A stretch of 47,390 nucleotides of DNA from an uncultured Lachnospiraceae bacterium (GCA_902772635.1 CACYBK010000115.1:1-47390), one strand, 5' to 3'. Counted from the first letter of the stretch, positions 1 to 7,992 are shown. Notes: generated by a model from the letters alone, not told the origin. Program-made: numbers and translations.

Positions 1-10
1 ATCGCGCTCA

Positions 11-52
11 CCTCAAAGCCTCGCTGTAGCCCGCTACAGCTGCGTTTTGAGG
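11..52. repeat. Imperfect palindrome, possible dispersed intergenic repeat
   Basis: CCTCAAA (11-17) pairs with TTTGAGG (46-52), and GCTGTAGC (23-30) pairs with GCTACAGC (33-40). Two bases form the central turn and a symmetrical 5-nt internal loop lies between the stems. No U-tract follows on either strand, so it is not an obvious terminator. It lies in noncoding sequence before the first gene and may be one copy of a REP-like dispersed element. No second copy is visible in this window. Confidence 0.5.
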
Positions 53-130
53 TGGCACGCTTCGCAATTTGTCCTGCGCAATATGTAAATTTAATTCTGC
101 TACAGATACATACATGATTAAGGTGAAAAA

Positions 131-310
131 GTGATCGATTTTGATGAAGAACTGAAAAGATTCAAGCCTGCCATTGAGGTCAACGATGCAGAGGAAGTCA
201 TTGCAAAAACTGACATTACGGATATGGTTGATATTTTGAAGATGATAACCGAAGAAAAAAAGGCGGCAGGAAAAAAATCTGATGAAAAAAAGGAAGCTCG
301 CTTGAAATGA
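131..310 (+). CDS. Small conserved-looking hypothetical protein (59 aa, GTG start)
   Basis: A 59-residue ORF opens with GTG at 131, five bases after an AAGGTG ribosome binding site at 120-125. The protein is acidic at first (VIDFDEELKRF) and ends in a Lys/Glu-rich tail. No domain is recognised. Its stop overlaps the next gene's start as ATGA, so the two are probably translationally coupled and may function together. The binding site and the coupling are the main evidence that it is real. No signal peptide or membrane segment is seen. Confidence 0.6.
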   Translation: MIDFDEELKRFKPAIEVNDAEEVIAKTDITDMVDILKMITEEKKAAGKKSDEKKEARLK

Positions 311-1710
311 ATTGCTACAGATGCGGCTATGATATTGAAGATGGCCTTTACTGCGAAAACTGTGGCACGGATAATACAGTATACAGGAGCATTTTGGTTT
401 CCTCTGCCCGCGCCTACAATGAAGGTCTCGAGTATGCGAAGATCAGAAACCTGACAGGAGCGGTCAATTCCCTCAGCGCTGCCCTGCGTTTCAGCAAATA
501 CAACATCGCTGCGAGGAATCTGCTGGGACTTGTTTATTTCGAACAGGGAGAGATGGTGCTGGCCCTCAGGGAGTGGGTTATAAGTACGAACCTTGATCCC
601 GAGGAAAATGATGCGGAAAGGTATTTGGGAGAGCTTGAATACGGTCAGGGACTTCTGGAAAAGTACGATTCGAACAACAGAAAGTACAATATGGCTCTCT
701 CTTATCTTCGAGAGGGAAATCGCGATCTTTCAAAGATACAGCTGAAGAGGGTGCTCAGGAATCAGCCGAAGATGGTGAAGGCTCATGTTCTTCTGGCTCT
801 CCTTCTCATGCAGGAGGACAATTACGAAGAGGCCAGAAGGGAACTGAATACCGCCCTTCGGATTGACAGCGGAAATCCCCTTGCGATCTCATATCTGAAT
901 GAAGTCCATACGGTCTTTCGTGAGAGGAATGACAACAGGAAAAAGAAAAAAAAGAAGGATATTGCTGTAAGCTTTCAGGATGGAAATGATACTGTCGTTG
1001 TTCCGAGACGTAGTATCATTGAGGCTCTGGATTCGAGCAAGGGAGGCTTTTTGAATGTTCTGATAGGGCTTCTGATAGGCGTTCTGGTATCGGTCTTTCT
1101 GATAGTTCCCGAGGTCAGGGAAAGGGACAATTCATCTGCAAAGAATGCTTTGATAGATGTGAATGAAAGCTATGCGGATTCACAGCAGAGCATCAGTCTT
1201 CTTCAGTCGGAGGTTGCATCTCTTCGGGAGAGGCTGTCAAACTATGAAGGACAGGCCGATCTGAAGCAGTCCTATGAAAACCTCATCTCTGCCATGACAG
1301 TTGCCGCATCAGGGGATTTCGGCAGCGCCGAAAATCTCCTTTCCGCTGTGAACCGTGAGCTCCTTGATGAGAAGGGACAGCAGGGCTATGATACTCTTTC
1401 TGAAAGCATCATAGAAGGAAAGGCAAAGGGGGCCTTTGACAGGGCTGATGGTGAGCGGCTCATGGGTAATTATGCCGAGGCAGCAGCGGATTACCGTACG
1501 GTGGTGGACCTGAAGGAAACCTATGCTGACGGTGAAGCGATATATTATCTTGCCTTTTGTCTTGAGAGGAATGGTAATGATCAGGATGCCCTCACTTATT
1601 ACAGGAGGACGGCGGAGCTGTTTCCTTCGACCCAGAGAGGAAGGGCTGCTGCTGAAAAGGTGAATGAGCTTTCCGAAAATGAGACGACACAGGCAACGTC
1701 CCGGGAGTGA
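307..1710 (+). CDS. Zinc-ribbon/TPR membrane protein
   Basis: A 467-residue protein begins with a short zinc ribbon (CYRC at residues 3-6 and CENC at 16-19). Tetratricopeptide-like helices follow at about 35-105 and 120-200. A lysine tract (212-217) precedes one hydrophobic segment at about 248-267, then comes a coiled-coil stretch (about 285-315), and a second TPR-like region lies at 375-450. The topology suggests a cytoplasmic zinc-ribbon/TPR half and an exported C-terminal TPR half joined by a single membrane span. Such proteins usually serve as scaffolds, so no enzymatic role is proposed. Its start overlaps the stop of the 59-aa ORF by four bases. Confidence 0.75.
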   Translation: MNCYRCGYDIEDGLYCENCGTDNTVYRSILVSSARAYNEGLEYAKIRNLTGAVNSLSAALRFSKYNIAARNLLGLVYFEQGEMVLALREWVISTNLDPEENDAERYLGELEYGQGLLEKYDSNNRKYNMALSYLREGNRDLSKIQLKRVLRNQPKMVKAHVLLALLLMQEDNYEEARRELNTALRIDSGNPLAISYLNEVHTVFRERNDNRKKKKKKDIAVSFQDGNDTVVVPRRSIIEALDSSKGGFLNVLIGLLIGVLVSVFLIVPEVRERDNSSAKNALIDVNESYADSQQSISLLQSEVASLRERLSNYEGQADLKQSYENLISAMTVAASGDFGSAENLLSAVNRELLDEKGQQGYDTLSESIIEGKAKGAFDRADGERLMGNYAEAAADYRTVVDLKETYADGEAIYYLAFCLERNGNDQDALTYYRRTAELFPSTQRGRAAAEKVNELSENETTQATSRE

Positions 1711-1729
1711 TTTTGAGAGAAGAGCGGAT

Positions 1730-2359
1730 ATGAACAAGAAGGCGATGGACTCGCTCAGCTATGGACTCTATGTCCTGACAGCGAGAGAAAATGAAAGAGA
1801 CAACGGCTGTATCATAAATACAGCCTTTCAGGTGACAAGCCGCCCCAACCGCATTGCTTTTGCGGTGAACCAGTCGAACCTCACCCACGATATGCTCCTT
1901 CGAACAGGCAGGTGCAATCTTTCCGTGCTTTCCACAGATGCGGATTTTTCCATTTTTGAAAGGTTCGGGTTCAAGACCGGAAAGGATGATGACAAGTTCA
2001 GGGATTTTTCTGATTTTAAAAGATCGGGGAACGGACTCATATATATCACAAAGGGAACAAAAGCATATCTTTGCTGCGAGGCGGAGAGCATGGTCGCTCT
2101 AGAGACCCACACTCTTTTCGTGGTGAAGGTCAAGGATATGGATGTGCTTTCCGACGCACCCTCGCTTACTTATGATTATTATCATGAAAGGATCAAACCG
2201 AAGGATTTCGGAAGAAATCCCGATGAGGTTTCAGAAAAGATATTTCGCTGTGACAAATGCGGGTATGAATTTGTCGGAGAAGGTCTTCCTGAGGACTTTG
2301 TATGTCCCATATGCGGGATGGACGCGCCTCACTTCAAGGAGGTTGAATCTCTCATCTGA
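1730..2359 (+). CDS. Flavin reductase-rubredoxin fusion (high-molecular-weight rubredoxin type)
   Basis: A 209-residue protein. Residues 1-160 resemble the FMN-binding split-barrel flavin reductase domain. The C-terminus is a short rubredoxin with one Cys pair in CDKCGYEF and the other in CPICG, which should bind one iron. The same architecture is known from Hrb of acetogens, which passes electrons from NAD(P)H to flavodiiron proteins for O2 or NO detoxification; that role here is inferred. The start was placed at ATG 1730, after a purine-rich GAGAGAAGAG. An in-frame ATG at 1664 would overlap the TPR gene by 47 bases. No flavodiiron partner is in the window. Confidence 0.85.
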   Translation: MNKKAMDSLSYGLYVLTARENERDNGCIINTAFQVTSRPNRIAFAVNQSNLTHDMLLRTGRCNLSVLSTDADFSIFERFGFKTGKDDDKFRDFSDFKRSGNGLIYITKGTKAYLCCEAESMVALETHTLFVVKVKDMDVLSDAPSLTYDYYHERIKPKDFGRNPDEVSEKIFRCDKCGYEFVGEGLPEDFVCPICGMDAPHFKEVESLI

Positions 2360-2398
2360 AAGCTTTTTTTGTGAGACAAACTTTTGTTTTTTCGCCTC

Positions 2399-2426
2399 TT
2401 GCAAAGACAAAAACAGGTGATATAAT
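2399..2426 (+). promoter_or_regulatory. Sigma-A-type promoter of the YjfB-like gene
   Basis: TTGCAA (2399-2404), a 16-bp spacer and a perfect TATAAT (2421-2426). The predicted transcript starts near 2433, leaving about 33 nt of leader that contains AAGGAG at 2452-2457. Confidence 0.7.
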
Positions 2427-2465
2427 CAAGGTAGGTTTTTGCCCTCAGAGAAAGGAGATATACAT

Positions 2466-2663
2466 ATGAATCTTGCAGGTGTTTCCATGAGTGGTATGGG
2501 AGTTACCGGTATAGAAACTCCGAATCAGATCGGTGTTGCGATGCTTTCAAAATCGCTGGATGCAGAAGCGGCTGCGGCACAGGGCGCGATAAGTATGATA
2601 AACAGTGCACCTACGCCTTCACTTGACCCGAATGTCGGAACGAGGTTTGATGCTTCTGTTTGA
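2466..2663 (+). CDS. YjfB-like putative motility protein
   Basis: A 65-residue protein. Its layout matches the YjfB family (Pfam putative motility protein): a Met/Ser-rich N-terminus, a central Ala-rich helix (residues about 24-45) and a C-terminal DPNVGTRFDASV that resembles the family's HPNLGxxIDI-type ending. The role of the family is poorly known, and no flagellar gene is in this window. ATG 2466 was chosen because AAGGAG lies eight bases upstream. It has its own promoter and a strong terminator, so it is probably monocistronic. Confidence 0.75.
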   Translation: MNLAGVSMSGMGVTGIETPNQIGVAMLSKSLDAEAAAAQGAISMINSAPTPSLDPNVGTRFDASV

Positions 2664-2684
2664 TAGCATTTGCAGTGAGAAATG

Positions 2685-2721
2685 AAAAGGTCCGTACCCA
2701 TTCGGGTACGGACCTTTTTTT
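2685..2721. terminator. Bidirectional intrinsic terminator
   Basis: GGTCCGTACCC (2689-2699), loop ATTC, GGGTACGGACC (2704-2714), then TTTTTTT on the plus strand and AAAA preceding the stem, which gives U's on the minus strand. The 11-bp perfect stem lies between the convergent YjfB-like and ridA genes and can serve both. Confidence 0.92.
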
Positions 2722-2740
2722 GTGATCATTTTGTTGAGAC

Positions 2741-3148
2741 TCAGGCTTCAGCAGCGGGTGCTTCGGGATTTACGAGAGCGATGGCTTCAACCTCAAGCTC
2801 CACATTTTTCGGAAGTTCGGAAACCTGCACACAGCTTCTTGCGGGAAGAGGAGCTGTATGGAACATTTTTCCGTACAGTTCATTGAATCGTTCAAAGTTC
2901 TTGAGATCCTTCAAAAAGCAGGTGGTCTTGATCACGTGGTCCTGATCGCTCCCTGCAGCCACGAGCACTTCTCTCAGATTGTGGAGGCAGCGCATGATCT
3001 GCTCGTCAACTGATGCAGGGATGATGCCGCTTTTTGCCTCAACAGGGATGACACCGCTCGTATAAACGAAGTCACCGACGACAACAGCCTGCGAATAGGG
3101 GCCGATCGCCTGGGGGGCTTTGATTGTGGAAACTTCTTTCTTTTCCAT
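2741..3148 (-). CDS. ridA: RidA family enamine/imine deaminase
   Basis: A 135-residue protein of normal length for the RidA/YjgF/YER057c family, cytosolic trimers that hydrolyse the reactive 2-aminoacrylate/2-iminopropanoate released by PLP enzymes. Family marks are GPYSQ (16-20), the invariant arginine in PARSCVQV (R104) and the glutamate in VEAIA (E121), which form the active site at the subunit interface. A short Ala/Pro/Glu-rich tail ends the protein. GAAAGGAG precedes the ATG. It lies 23 bases downstream of cvfB on the same strand and probably forms an operon with it. Confidence 0.92.
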   Translation of the reverse strand: MEKKEVSTIKAPQAIGPYSQAVVVGDFVYTSGVIPVEAKSGIIPASVDEQIMRCLHNLREVLVAAGSDQDHVIKTTCFLKDLKNFERFNELYGKMFHTAPLPARSCVQVSELPKNVELEVEAIALVNPEAPAAEA

Positions 3149-3171
3149 CTTCAGGTTCTCCTTTCTTTCAA

Positions 3172-4011
3172 TTATTCCTCTGTTTTTCTTATCTTTCCGT
3201 TTGAAAGGTCTATTTTCCGTTTTTTGTAAAGGCCTCCAATGGCGCGCTTGAAAGCGTTTTTTGAAAGACCGGTCTCCCTCAATATCACATCGGGCGTCGC
3301 CTTTTCTGTAAATGGCAGGACGCCTCCGTATTCATCTATAAGATCAAGAAGCGCTTCTTCGTCCTCCTCCATCTGTTTTGGAATGACATCTCTGATCGAA
3401 ATATCAAGCTTCCCGTCTTCCTTCACATTTGTGACTCTCGCGTTTACTACTGTGCCTATCCTCATGTTGCTTTTTCGCTCAAATTTCGGAAGCATCGCGG
3501 AATACCTGTCATCTACTGCCGCAAATACCCCAAAATCATGACCGAACTCGTAGATCCTTGCCTTCACATCATCCCCGGCTCTGTAAGGAGAGTCCTTTGA
3601 AAGCAGATGATAAAGTCCCTTCATTGAGGCGCAAAGCCGATTGCTCTTGTCCTTATAGAGCCGCACCATTATCTCGTCTCCTTCTTTCGGCTGTTCTGAC
3701 ATCTCGGCATACGGAAGGAAAAGATCCTTTGGAAGCCCCCAGTCAAGAAAGGCACCTATCTTCGTAAGGGAGGTGACCTTCAGTACGCCATATCCTCCGA
3801 GAGTCAGAGGGACGGGATCGGTTGTCGCAACCGGCCTGTCCTCGGAATCAAGGTACAGGAAGCACAAAAGCTCGTCGCCAAGCCGCATGGACTCGTTCAC
3901 ATATCTCTTTGGAAGAAGGACTTCCTCCTTTTCTCCGTTTTTTGAGAGATAAGCTCCGTTTCCGGTAAATCGCGAGATATGAAGTACAGATTTTTTTCCG
4001 ATCTCAAGCAT
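3172..4011 (-). CDS. cvfB: CvfB-type S1 RNA-binding protein
   Basis: A 279-residue protein with the CvfB layout: S1-like OB folds (one at about 1-65, one starting near GGYGVLKVTSLTKIGAFLDW at 72-91, and one at about 145-215) and a C-terminal winged helix (about 220-275) with ATPDVILRETGLSKNAFKRA. The S. aureus homologue binds RNA and affects virulence gene expression; here the role would be general RNA binding. The N-terminus MLEIGKK aligns with the usual family start, although no Shine-Dalgarno precedes it. A possible -10 lies six bases upstream of the ATG, so the transcript may be leaderless. Confidence 0.85.
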   Translation of the reverse strand: MLEIGKKSVLHISRFTGNGAYLSKNGEKEEVLLPKRYVNESMRLGDELLCFLYLDSEDRPVATTDPVPLTLGGYGVLKVTSLTKIGAFLDWGLPKDLFLPYAEMSEQPKEGDEIMVRLYKDKSNRLCASMKGLYHLLSKDSPYRAGDDVKARIYEFGHDFGVFAAVDDRYSAMLPKFERKSNMRIGTVVNARVTNVKEDGKLDISIRDVIPKQMEEDEEALLDLIDEYGGVLPFTEKATPDVILRETGLSKNAFKRAIGGLYKKRKIDLSNGKIRKTEE

Positions 4012-4017
4012 GAGGCT

Positions 4018-4046
4018 ATGATAACATTACTTTTGCGATTAATAAA
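4018..4046 (-). promoter_or_regulatory. Possible cvfB promoter with start codon near +1
   Basis: On the minus strand, TTTATT (4046-4041), a 17-bp spacer and TATCAT (4023-4018). The start codon of cvfB follows only six bases after the -10 and has no Shine-Dalgarno. The -35 is weak, so support is limited. Confidence 0.4.
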
Positions 4047-4061
4047 GAATTCTTTCCGTGC

Positions 4062-4090
4062 TTTCATAAAAAGCCAAGATAGATTATAAT
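4062..4090 (+). promoter_or_regulatory. trxB promoter
   Basis: TTTCAT (4062-4067), a 17-bp spacer and a perfect TATAAT (4085-4090). The -35 is weak and the -10 ideal. It is followed by a GGAGGG ribosome binding site before GTG 4120, and is divergent from the cvfB promoter. Confidence 0.6.
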
Positions 4091-4119
4091 CAAAAGACAT
4101 CGTATGAAAGGAGGGCTCC

Positions 4120-5073
4120 GTGGGAAAATTATATGACATTATCATAATAGGGAACGGTCCTGCAGGCCTTACAGCCGCGATATATGCGGCGAGAGCGGGT
4201 TATCAGGCTCTCGTTGTTTCCGACAATCCCTCAGGCGGCGGCCAGATCGCGACGACCTATGAGGTGGCAAATTACCCGGGTCTTAACGGAATAAGCGGAA
4301 TGGAGCTCGGAGAAAAATTCAGGGAGCACGCGAAGACACTTGGGGCAGAGGAGCTTTTGGACCGCGTCAGTGCGATCGAGGAGGTAAAGGGAGCCGAAAG
4401 TAAGGAGGCAGGCTTTCCTCTTCTGGCGGTCATCACTGCAAAGGAAAGGCTCCTTACGAAGTCCGTCATCATCGCGACGGGCGCGGATCACAGGAAGCTG
4501 AAGGTTCCTGGAGAGGATAGGTTTTCGGGCGCCGGTGTCAGCTACTGTGCAACCTGTGACGGAGGCTTTTTCAGAAAAAAAACCGTAGCGGTAGTCGGCG
4601 GCGGTGATGTGGCGCTTGAGGATGCTATTTATCTTTCAAGGTTTGCCGAAAAGGTCTACATCATCCACAGGAGAGATGAGTTCAGGGGTGTGAAGGCGCT
4701 TCAGAACGAGCTTCTCTCAAATGAAAAGATAGAACCCATTTATGATACCGTGGTCAATGAGATCGAAGGCGAGGCGTCAGTGAAGTCGCTTAAGCTTTTG
4801 AATGTGAAGACCAGGGAGGAGAGTGATCTTCCTGTAAACGGTGTATTCATTGCAGTCGGGATCAAGCCGAACCTCGAAGATATAGAAGGACTTCCCGAGC
4901 TTGATGAGGCAGGCTATATAAAGGCTGATGAGAGCTGCGTCACATCGATCCCGGGGATATTTGCGGCAGGTGACGTAAGGACAAAGGCACTGCGCCAGGT
5001 CATCACGGCAGCAGCTGACGGAGCGAATGCGGTGACTTCGATCGGAAGATATTTTACGGAGGGAAAGAGATGA
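4120..5073 (+). CDS. trxB: Thioredoxin-disulfide reductase
   Basis: A 317-residue protein of normal length for low-molecular-weight thioredoxin reductases, which pass electrons from NADPH through FAD to thioredoxin. FAD site GNGPAG at 11-16. Redox motif CATC at C143 and C146. NADPH site GGGDVALEDA followed by HRRDEFR, the NADPH-type signature. C-terminal FAD motif GIFAAGDVR. The start is GTG 4120, behind AAAGGAGGG. The stop overlaps the next start as ATGA. A thioredoxin gene lies in the same window near 22 kb and could be its substrate. Confidence 0.95.
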   Translation: MGKLYDIIIIGNGPAGLTAAIYAARAGYQALVVSDNPSGGGQIATTYEVANYPGLNGISGMELGEKFREHAKTLGAEELLDRVSAIEEVKGAESKEAGFPLLAVITAKERLLTKSVIIATGADHRKLKVPGEDRFSGAGVSYCATCDGGFFRKKTVAVVGGGDVALEDAIYLSRFAEKVYIIHRRDEFRGVKALQNELLSNEKIEPIYDTVVNEIEGEASVKSLKLLNVKTREESDLPVNGVFIAVGIKPNLEDIEGLPELDEAGYIKADESCVTSIPGIFAAGDVRTKALRQVITAAADGANAVTSIGRYFTEGKR

Positions 5074-6011
5074 AAAAGAAAAGGGTAGTGATAGCTCTCG
5101 GACATGAGGCTCTTGGTACCACGCTTCCCGAGCAGCAGGCTGCTGCCAAGAAGAGCGCGGTATCGGTATGTGATTTCATAGAACAGGGCTATTCGGTGGC
5201 GATCACTCATTCAAACGGACCTCAGGTATCAATGATACATGCTGCTCTGAACGAATTTTCAAAGAACCATCCCGAATATACAAACACTCCTATGAGCGTC
5301 GCTTCGGCTATGAGCCAGGGCTATATAGGTTACGACCTTCAGAACGCTATCCGCTCAGAGCTTCTCTCAAGAGGGATGATAAATACGGTTTCCACCGTTC
5401 TTACGCAGGTTACGGTAGACCCTTATGACGAGGCCTTCTATCGCCCCACAAAGGTGATGGGAAGAAAGCTTTCGAAAGAGGAGGCTGAAGCAGAGGAGAA
5501 AAAGGGAAATCATGTGCAAAGCCTTGAGGACGGAACATATCGTCGTATAGTCGCTTCTCCCCAGCCTCTGGAGATAATTGAGATAGAGGCGATCGAAGCG
5601 CTCCTTGATGCGGGACAGGTTGTCATCGCCTGCGGTGGCGGCGGCATTCCGGTGCTTGCTCAGGAAAACCGTCTGAAGGGCGCTTCCGCCGTGATAGAGA
5701 AGGATATTGCGGCAGGGAGGATGGCTGAGCTTTTGAACGCGGATATGCTTATCTTCCTTACAGGGACTGAGAAAGTATGCCTGAATTTCGGAAAAGCTGA
5801 TGAAAAGCCTCTTGATTATATGAATGTTTCTGACGCGAAGAGATATATGGAGGCGGGAGAGTTCGGTGAAGGAACTATGAAACCGAAGATTTCCGCCGCG
5901 ATCGATTATATCGGAGATTCAGCGGTCAGAAAGGTTCTCGTAGCAAAGCTTTCAGAGGTGAAGACCTCCTTCCTTGCAGGAGAGCAGGGGACGCTTATCA
6001 CATTGAAATGA
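5070..6011 (+). CDS. arcC: Carbamate kinase family protein
   Basis: A 313-residue amino acid kinase-fold protein collinear with carbamate kinases, which interconvert carbamoyl phosphate + ADP and carbamate/NH3 + ATP. Recognisable blocks are HSNGPQVS (about 50), CGGGGIPVL (about 189) and AVIEKDIAAGRMAELLNAD with FLTGTEKVCLNFG following. The usual GGNA near the N-terminus reads GHEA (11-14), and HGNGPQVG reads HSNGPQVS, so this is a divergent branch and substrate identity is less certain than the fold. No arginine deiminase or carbamoyltransferase gene is adjacent. It overlaps trxB and the next glycosyltransferase by four bases each. Confidence 0.82.
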   Translation: MKKKRVVIALGHEALGTTLPEQQAAAKKSAVSVCDFIEQGYSVAITHSNGPQVSMIHAALNEFSKNHPEYTNTPMSVASAMSQGYIGYDLQNAIRSELLSRGMINTVSTVLTQVTVDPYDEAFYRPTKVMGRKLSKEEAEAEEKKGNHVQSLEDGTYRRIVASPQPLEIIEIEAIEALLDAGQVVIACGGGGIPVLAQENRLKGASAVIEKDIAAGRMAELLNADMLIFLTGTEKVCLNFGKADEKPLDYMNVSDAKRYMEAGEFGEGTMKPKISAAIDYIGDSAVRKVLVAKLSEVKTSFLAGEQGTLITLK

Positions 6012-7102
6012 GAAAGGTACTTATGATCCTTCCGACCATGAATGTGAGCGGAGGGATAGAAAATCTTTTTCTGAATTATCTACGGCATATCGACAAAGCG
6101 CGGTATGCCTTTGATTTTGTCGTTCACGGGATGAATGACGTCTCTGTCGGGAAAATGGCTGAAGGTCTTGGTGCAAAGGTCTTTCTGATGCCGCACTTTT
6201 CTTTGAAGACCGCAGGTACCATAAAGGAAAAGTACAAAAGGATATTATCTTCTGGAAACTATGACATAGTCCACTCAAGCATGGCAAACGCTTCCTTCCT
6301 CTATCTTTCCGAGGCAAAAAAGGCAGGCATTCAGGTAAGGATACAGCACAGCCACCAGGACCACGCAGCCGACAAACCCCTTCATGCCATCCGGAATATC
6401 CCTCTCCTTCGGATCGGTAATTCTTATGCAACGGTGAATGCAGCCTGCTCTGAAAATGCCGGAAACTTCCTTTTCAAGGGAAAGCCTTTTTTCATCATAA
6501 ACAATGCGATCGATTATTCTGTTTTCAGCTTTGATGAGGAAAAGCGAAAGAAGTTCAGGGAAGCTTATTCTATCGGAGACAGATTTGTCACAGGGACAGC
6601 AGGACGGCTCTGTACGCAGAAAAATCAGGCTCATCTCATCAGGGATTTTGCGGCTCTTAAGGAATTAAGGCCGGATGCCATGCTCTTAATTGCAGGGGAG
6701 GGTGAAAAAAAGGATGAGCTGCAGCTCCTTGCAGCATCACTTTTGGTTTCAGACAGCGTGATCTTTTTGGGACCGGTAAAGGACATGCCGTCTTTTTTGT
6801 CAGCGCTTGATTGTTTTGTTTTCACATCACTTTATGAGGGACTTCCGGTCTCCGGGGTGGAGGCTCAGGCGAACGGTGTCCCCTGCGTTTTTTCAGATTC
6901 CATCACAAGGGAGGCTGATATATCAGGGGGTGTGGATTTTGTTTCACTTGAAAAGCCGCATTCCTTCTGGGCAAAGGTCATTGCCTCGGAGAAGAGGTAT
7001 GAGAAGCCTCCCATTCTTTCAGATCGCTTCGATATCAAAGTTCAGGCCGAAAGGCTTATGGATTTCTATGATCAGCAGTTTTCAAATCAAACATCTATAT
7101 AG
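6008..7102 (+). CDS. Glycosyltransferase family 4 (GT-B)
   Basis: A 364-residue GT-B fold protein. The N-terminal domain begins with a Gly-rich acceptor-side loop (NVSGGIENLF). The C-terminal nucleotide-sugar domain carries GTAGRLCTQKNQ (about 197-208), LLIAGEGEKKDEL, and the EX7E-type segment SLYEGLPVSGVEAQANGVPC. It resembles EpsF-type enzymes that retain configuration while adding hexoses to exopolysaccharide or capsule precursors; donor and acceptor cannot be read from the sequence. It starts within the arcC stop (ATGA). No flippase or polymerase gene is seen nearby. Confidence 0.85.
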   Translation: MRKVLMILPTMNVSGGIENLFLNYLRHIDKARYAFDFVVHGMNDVSVGKMAEGLGAKVFLMPHFSLKTAGTIKEKYKRILSSGNYDIVHSSMANASFLYLSEAKKAGIQVRIQHSHQDHAADKPLHAIRNIPLLRIGNSYATVNAACSENAGNFLFKGKPFFIINNAIDYSVFSFDEEKRKKFREAYSIGDRFVTGTAGRLCTQKNQAHLIRDFAALKELRPDAMLLIAGEGEKKDELQLLAASLLVSDSVIFLGPVKDMPSFLSALDCFVFTSLYEGLPVSGVEAQANGVPCVFSDSITREADISGGVDFVSLEKPHSFWAKVIASEKRYEKPPILSDRFDIKVQAERLMDFYDQQFSNQTSI

Positions 7103-7159
7103 TCGCTTTTTGCACGCTCTGGCTACAAAATCTAGTGGATGAAAAATAGACGCAAGGTG

Positions 7160-7168
7160 TGCTATACT
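7160..7168 (+). promoter_or_regulatory. Extended -10 promoter abutting the DUF4422 gene
   Basis: TGCTATACT is an extended -10 element whose TATACT ends seven bases before ATG 7176. No convincing -35 and no Shine-Dalgarno are present, so transcription would begin at or next to the start codon. Confidence 0.55.
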
Positions 7169-7175
7169 CACTCGC

Positions 7176-7991
7176 ATGACAGTTGAAATCATCATTGCGA
7201 TCCACAAACCATGCGCCATCCCGCAGGAACTTGCCTCGGATGGCGCTTATATTCCGCTTTTTGTAGGCGCATCGAATTCAAAACCTCTGTTTATAAAGGG
7301 AACTGAAGTCATTCGGCCGGAGGGAGAGGCACCATCGGGTTTTTCTCCCATGAGGCGTGATGATAGCGGTGTCAATATTTCTGAAAGGAATCCGGGTTTT
7401 TGCGAGCTCACAGGTCTTTACTGGCTCTGTAAGAACAGTTCGGCAGAGGCTCTCGGGCTTGTGCATTACAGAAGATATTTCAAGGAGCTTTCAAAAGACA
7501 GGATAGAAAAGCTCCTTTTGACTCATGACGCCATAGTGCCGGGAAAGAGAAGGTATTATATCGAGACTCTTTATTCACATTATGCCAATACCCTTGACGG
7601 GGCTCATCTTGACGAGGCGCTTTCTGTGATAAGGGAAAGGCATCCTGAATATGAGCATGCCGCTGTAGAAGTCTACAACAGGACCTGGGGCTATATGTTC
7701 AATATGCTTGTTATGAAGAGGGACAGCCTCCTCAAATACTGCGACTTCCTCTTTGACATTCTTTTTGAACTTGAAAAAAGGCCGCTTCCCGGACAGAACG
7801 GGAGCGCTTTTGAAAGAAGGCTCTACGGACGGGTTTCAGAGATATTGTTCAATGTATGGCTTGAAAAGCATAAGGATCTTTCTATCGTTGAGATCCCGGT
7901 GAAGTCGACTGAAAGAGTGAACTGGTTAAAAAAAGGGAGCGCCTTTCTTTCCGCAAAGTTCTTTAAAAAGAAATACAAGGAGAGCTTTTGA
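7176..7991 (+). CDS. DUF4422 glycosyltransferase
   Basis: A 271-residue protein typical of the DUF4422 family found in capsule and exopolysaccharide loci and predicted to be GT-A-like sugar transferases. Marks are the N-terminal VEIIIAIHKP, YIPLFVGA, NISERNPGFCELTGLYWLCKN-type region (about 67-87) and GLVHYRRYF (about 93-101), followed by an RTWGYMFNMLVMKR segment. It probably transfers a hexose, perhaps galactofuranose or galactose, but the sugar is unknown. It is separated from the GT4 gene by 73 bases that hold its promoter. No ribosome binding site is visible before ATG 7176. Confidence 0.82.
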   Translation: MTVEIIIAIHKPCAIPQELASDGAYIPLFVGASNSKPLFIKGTEVIRPEGEAPSGFSPMRRDDSGVNISERNPGFCELTGLYWLCKNSSAEALGLVHYRRYFKELSKDRIEKLLLTHDAIVPGKRRYYIETLYSHYANTLDGAHLDEALSVIRERHPEYEHAAVEVYNRTWGYMFNMLVMKRDSLLKYCDFLFDILFELEKRPLPGQNGSAFERRLYGRVSEILFNVWLEKHKDLSIVEIPVKSTERVNWLKKGSAFLSAKFFKKKYKESF

Positions 7992-7992
7992 A

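Noticed and set aside
1-117. Open frame from the left edge to TGA at 115-117 as the tail of an upstream gene
   Set aside because: It crosses a palindrome and its translation is Cys/Leu-rich without protein-like character; evidence is too weak to call.
1664-1729. Upstream ATG for the flavin reductase-rubredoxin gene
   Set aside because: It would add 22 Arg-rich residues overlapping the TPR gene; the family N-terminus fits ATG 1730.
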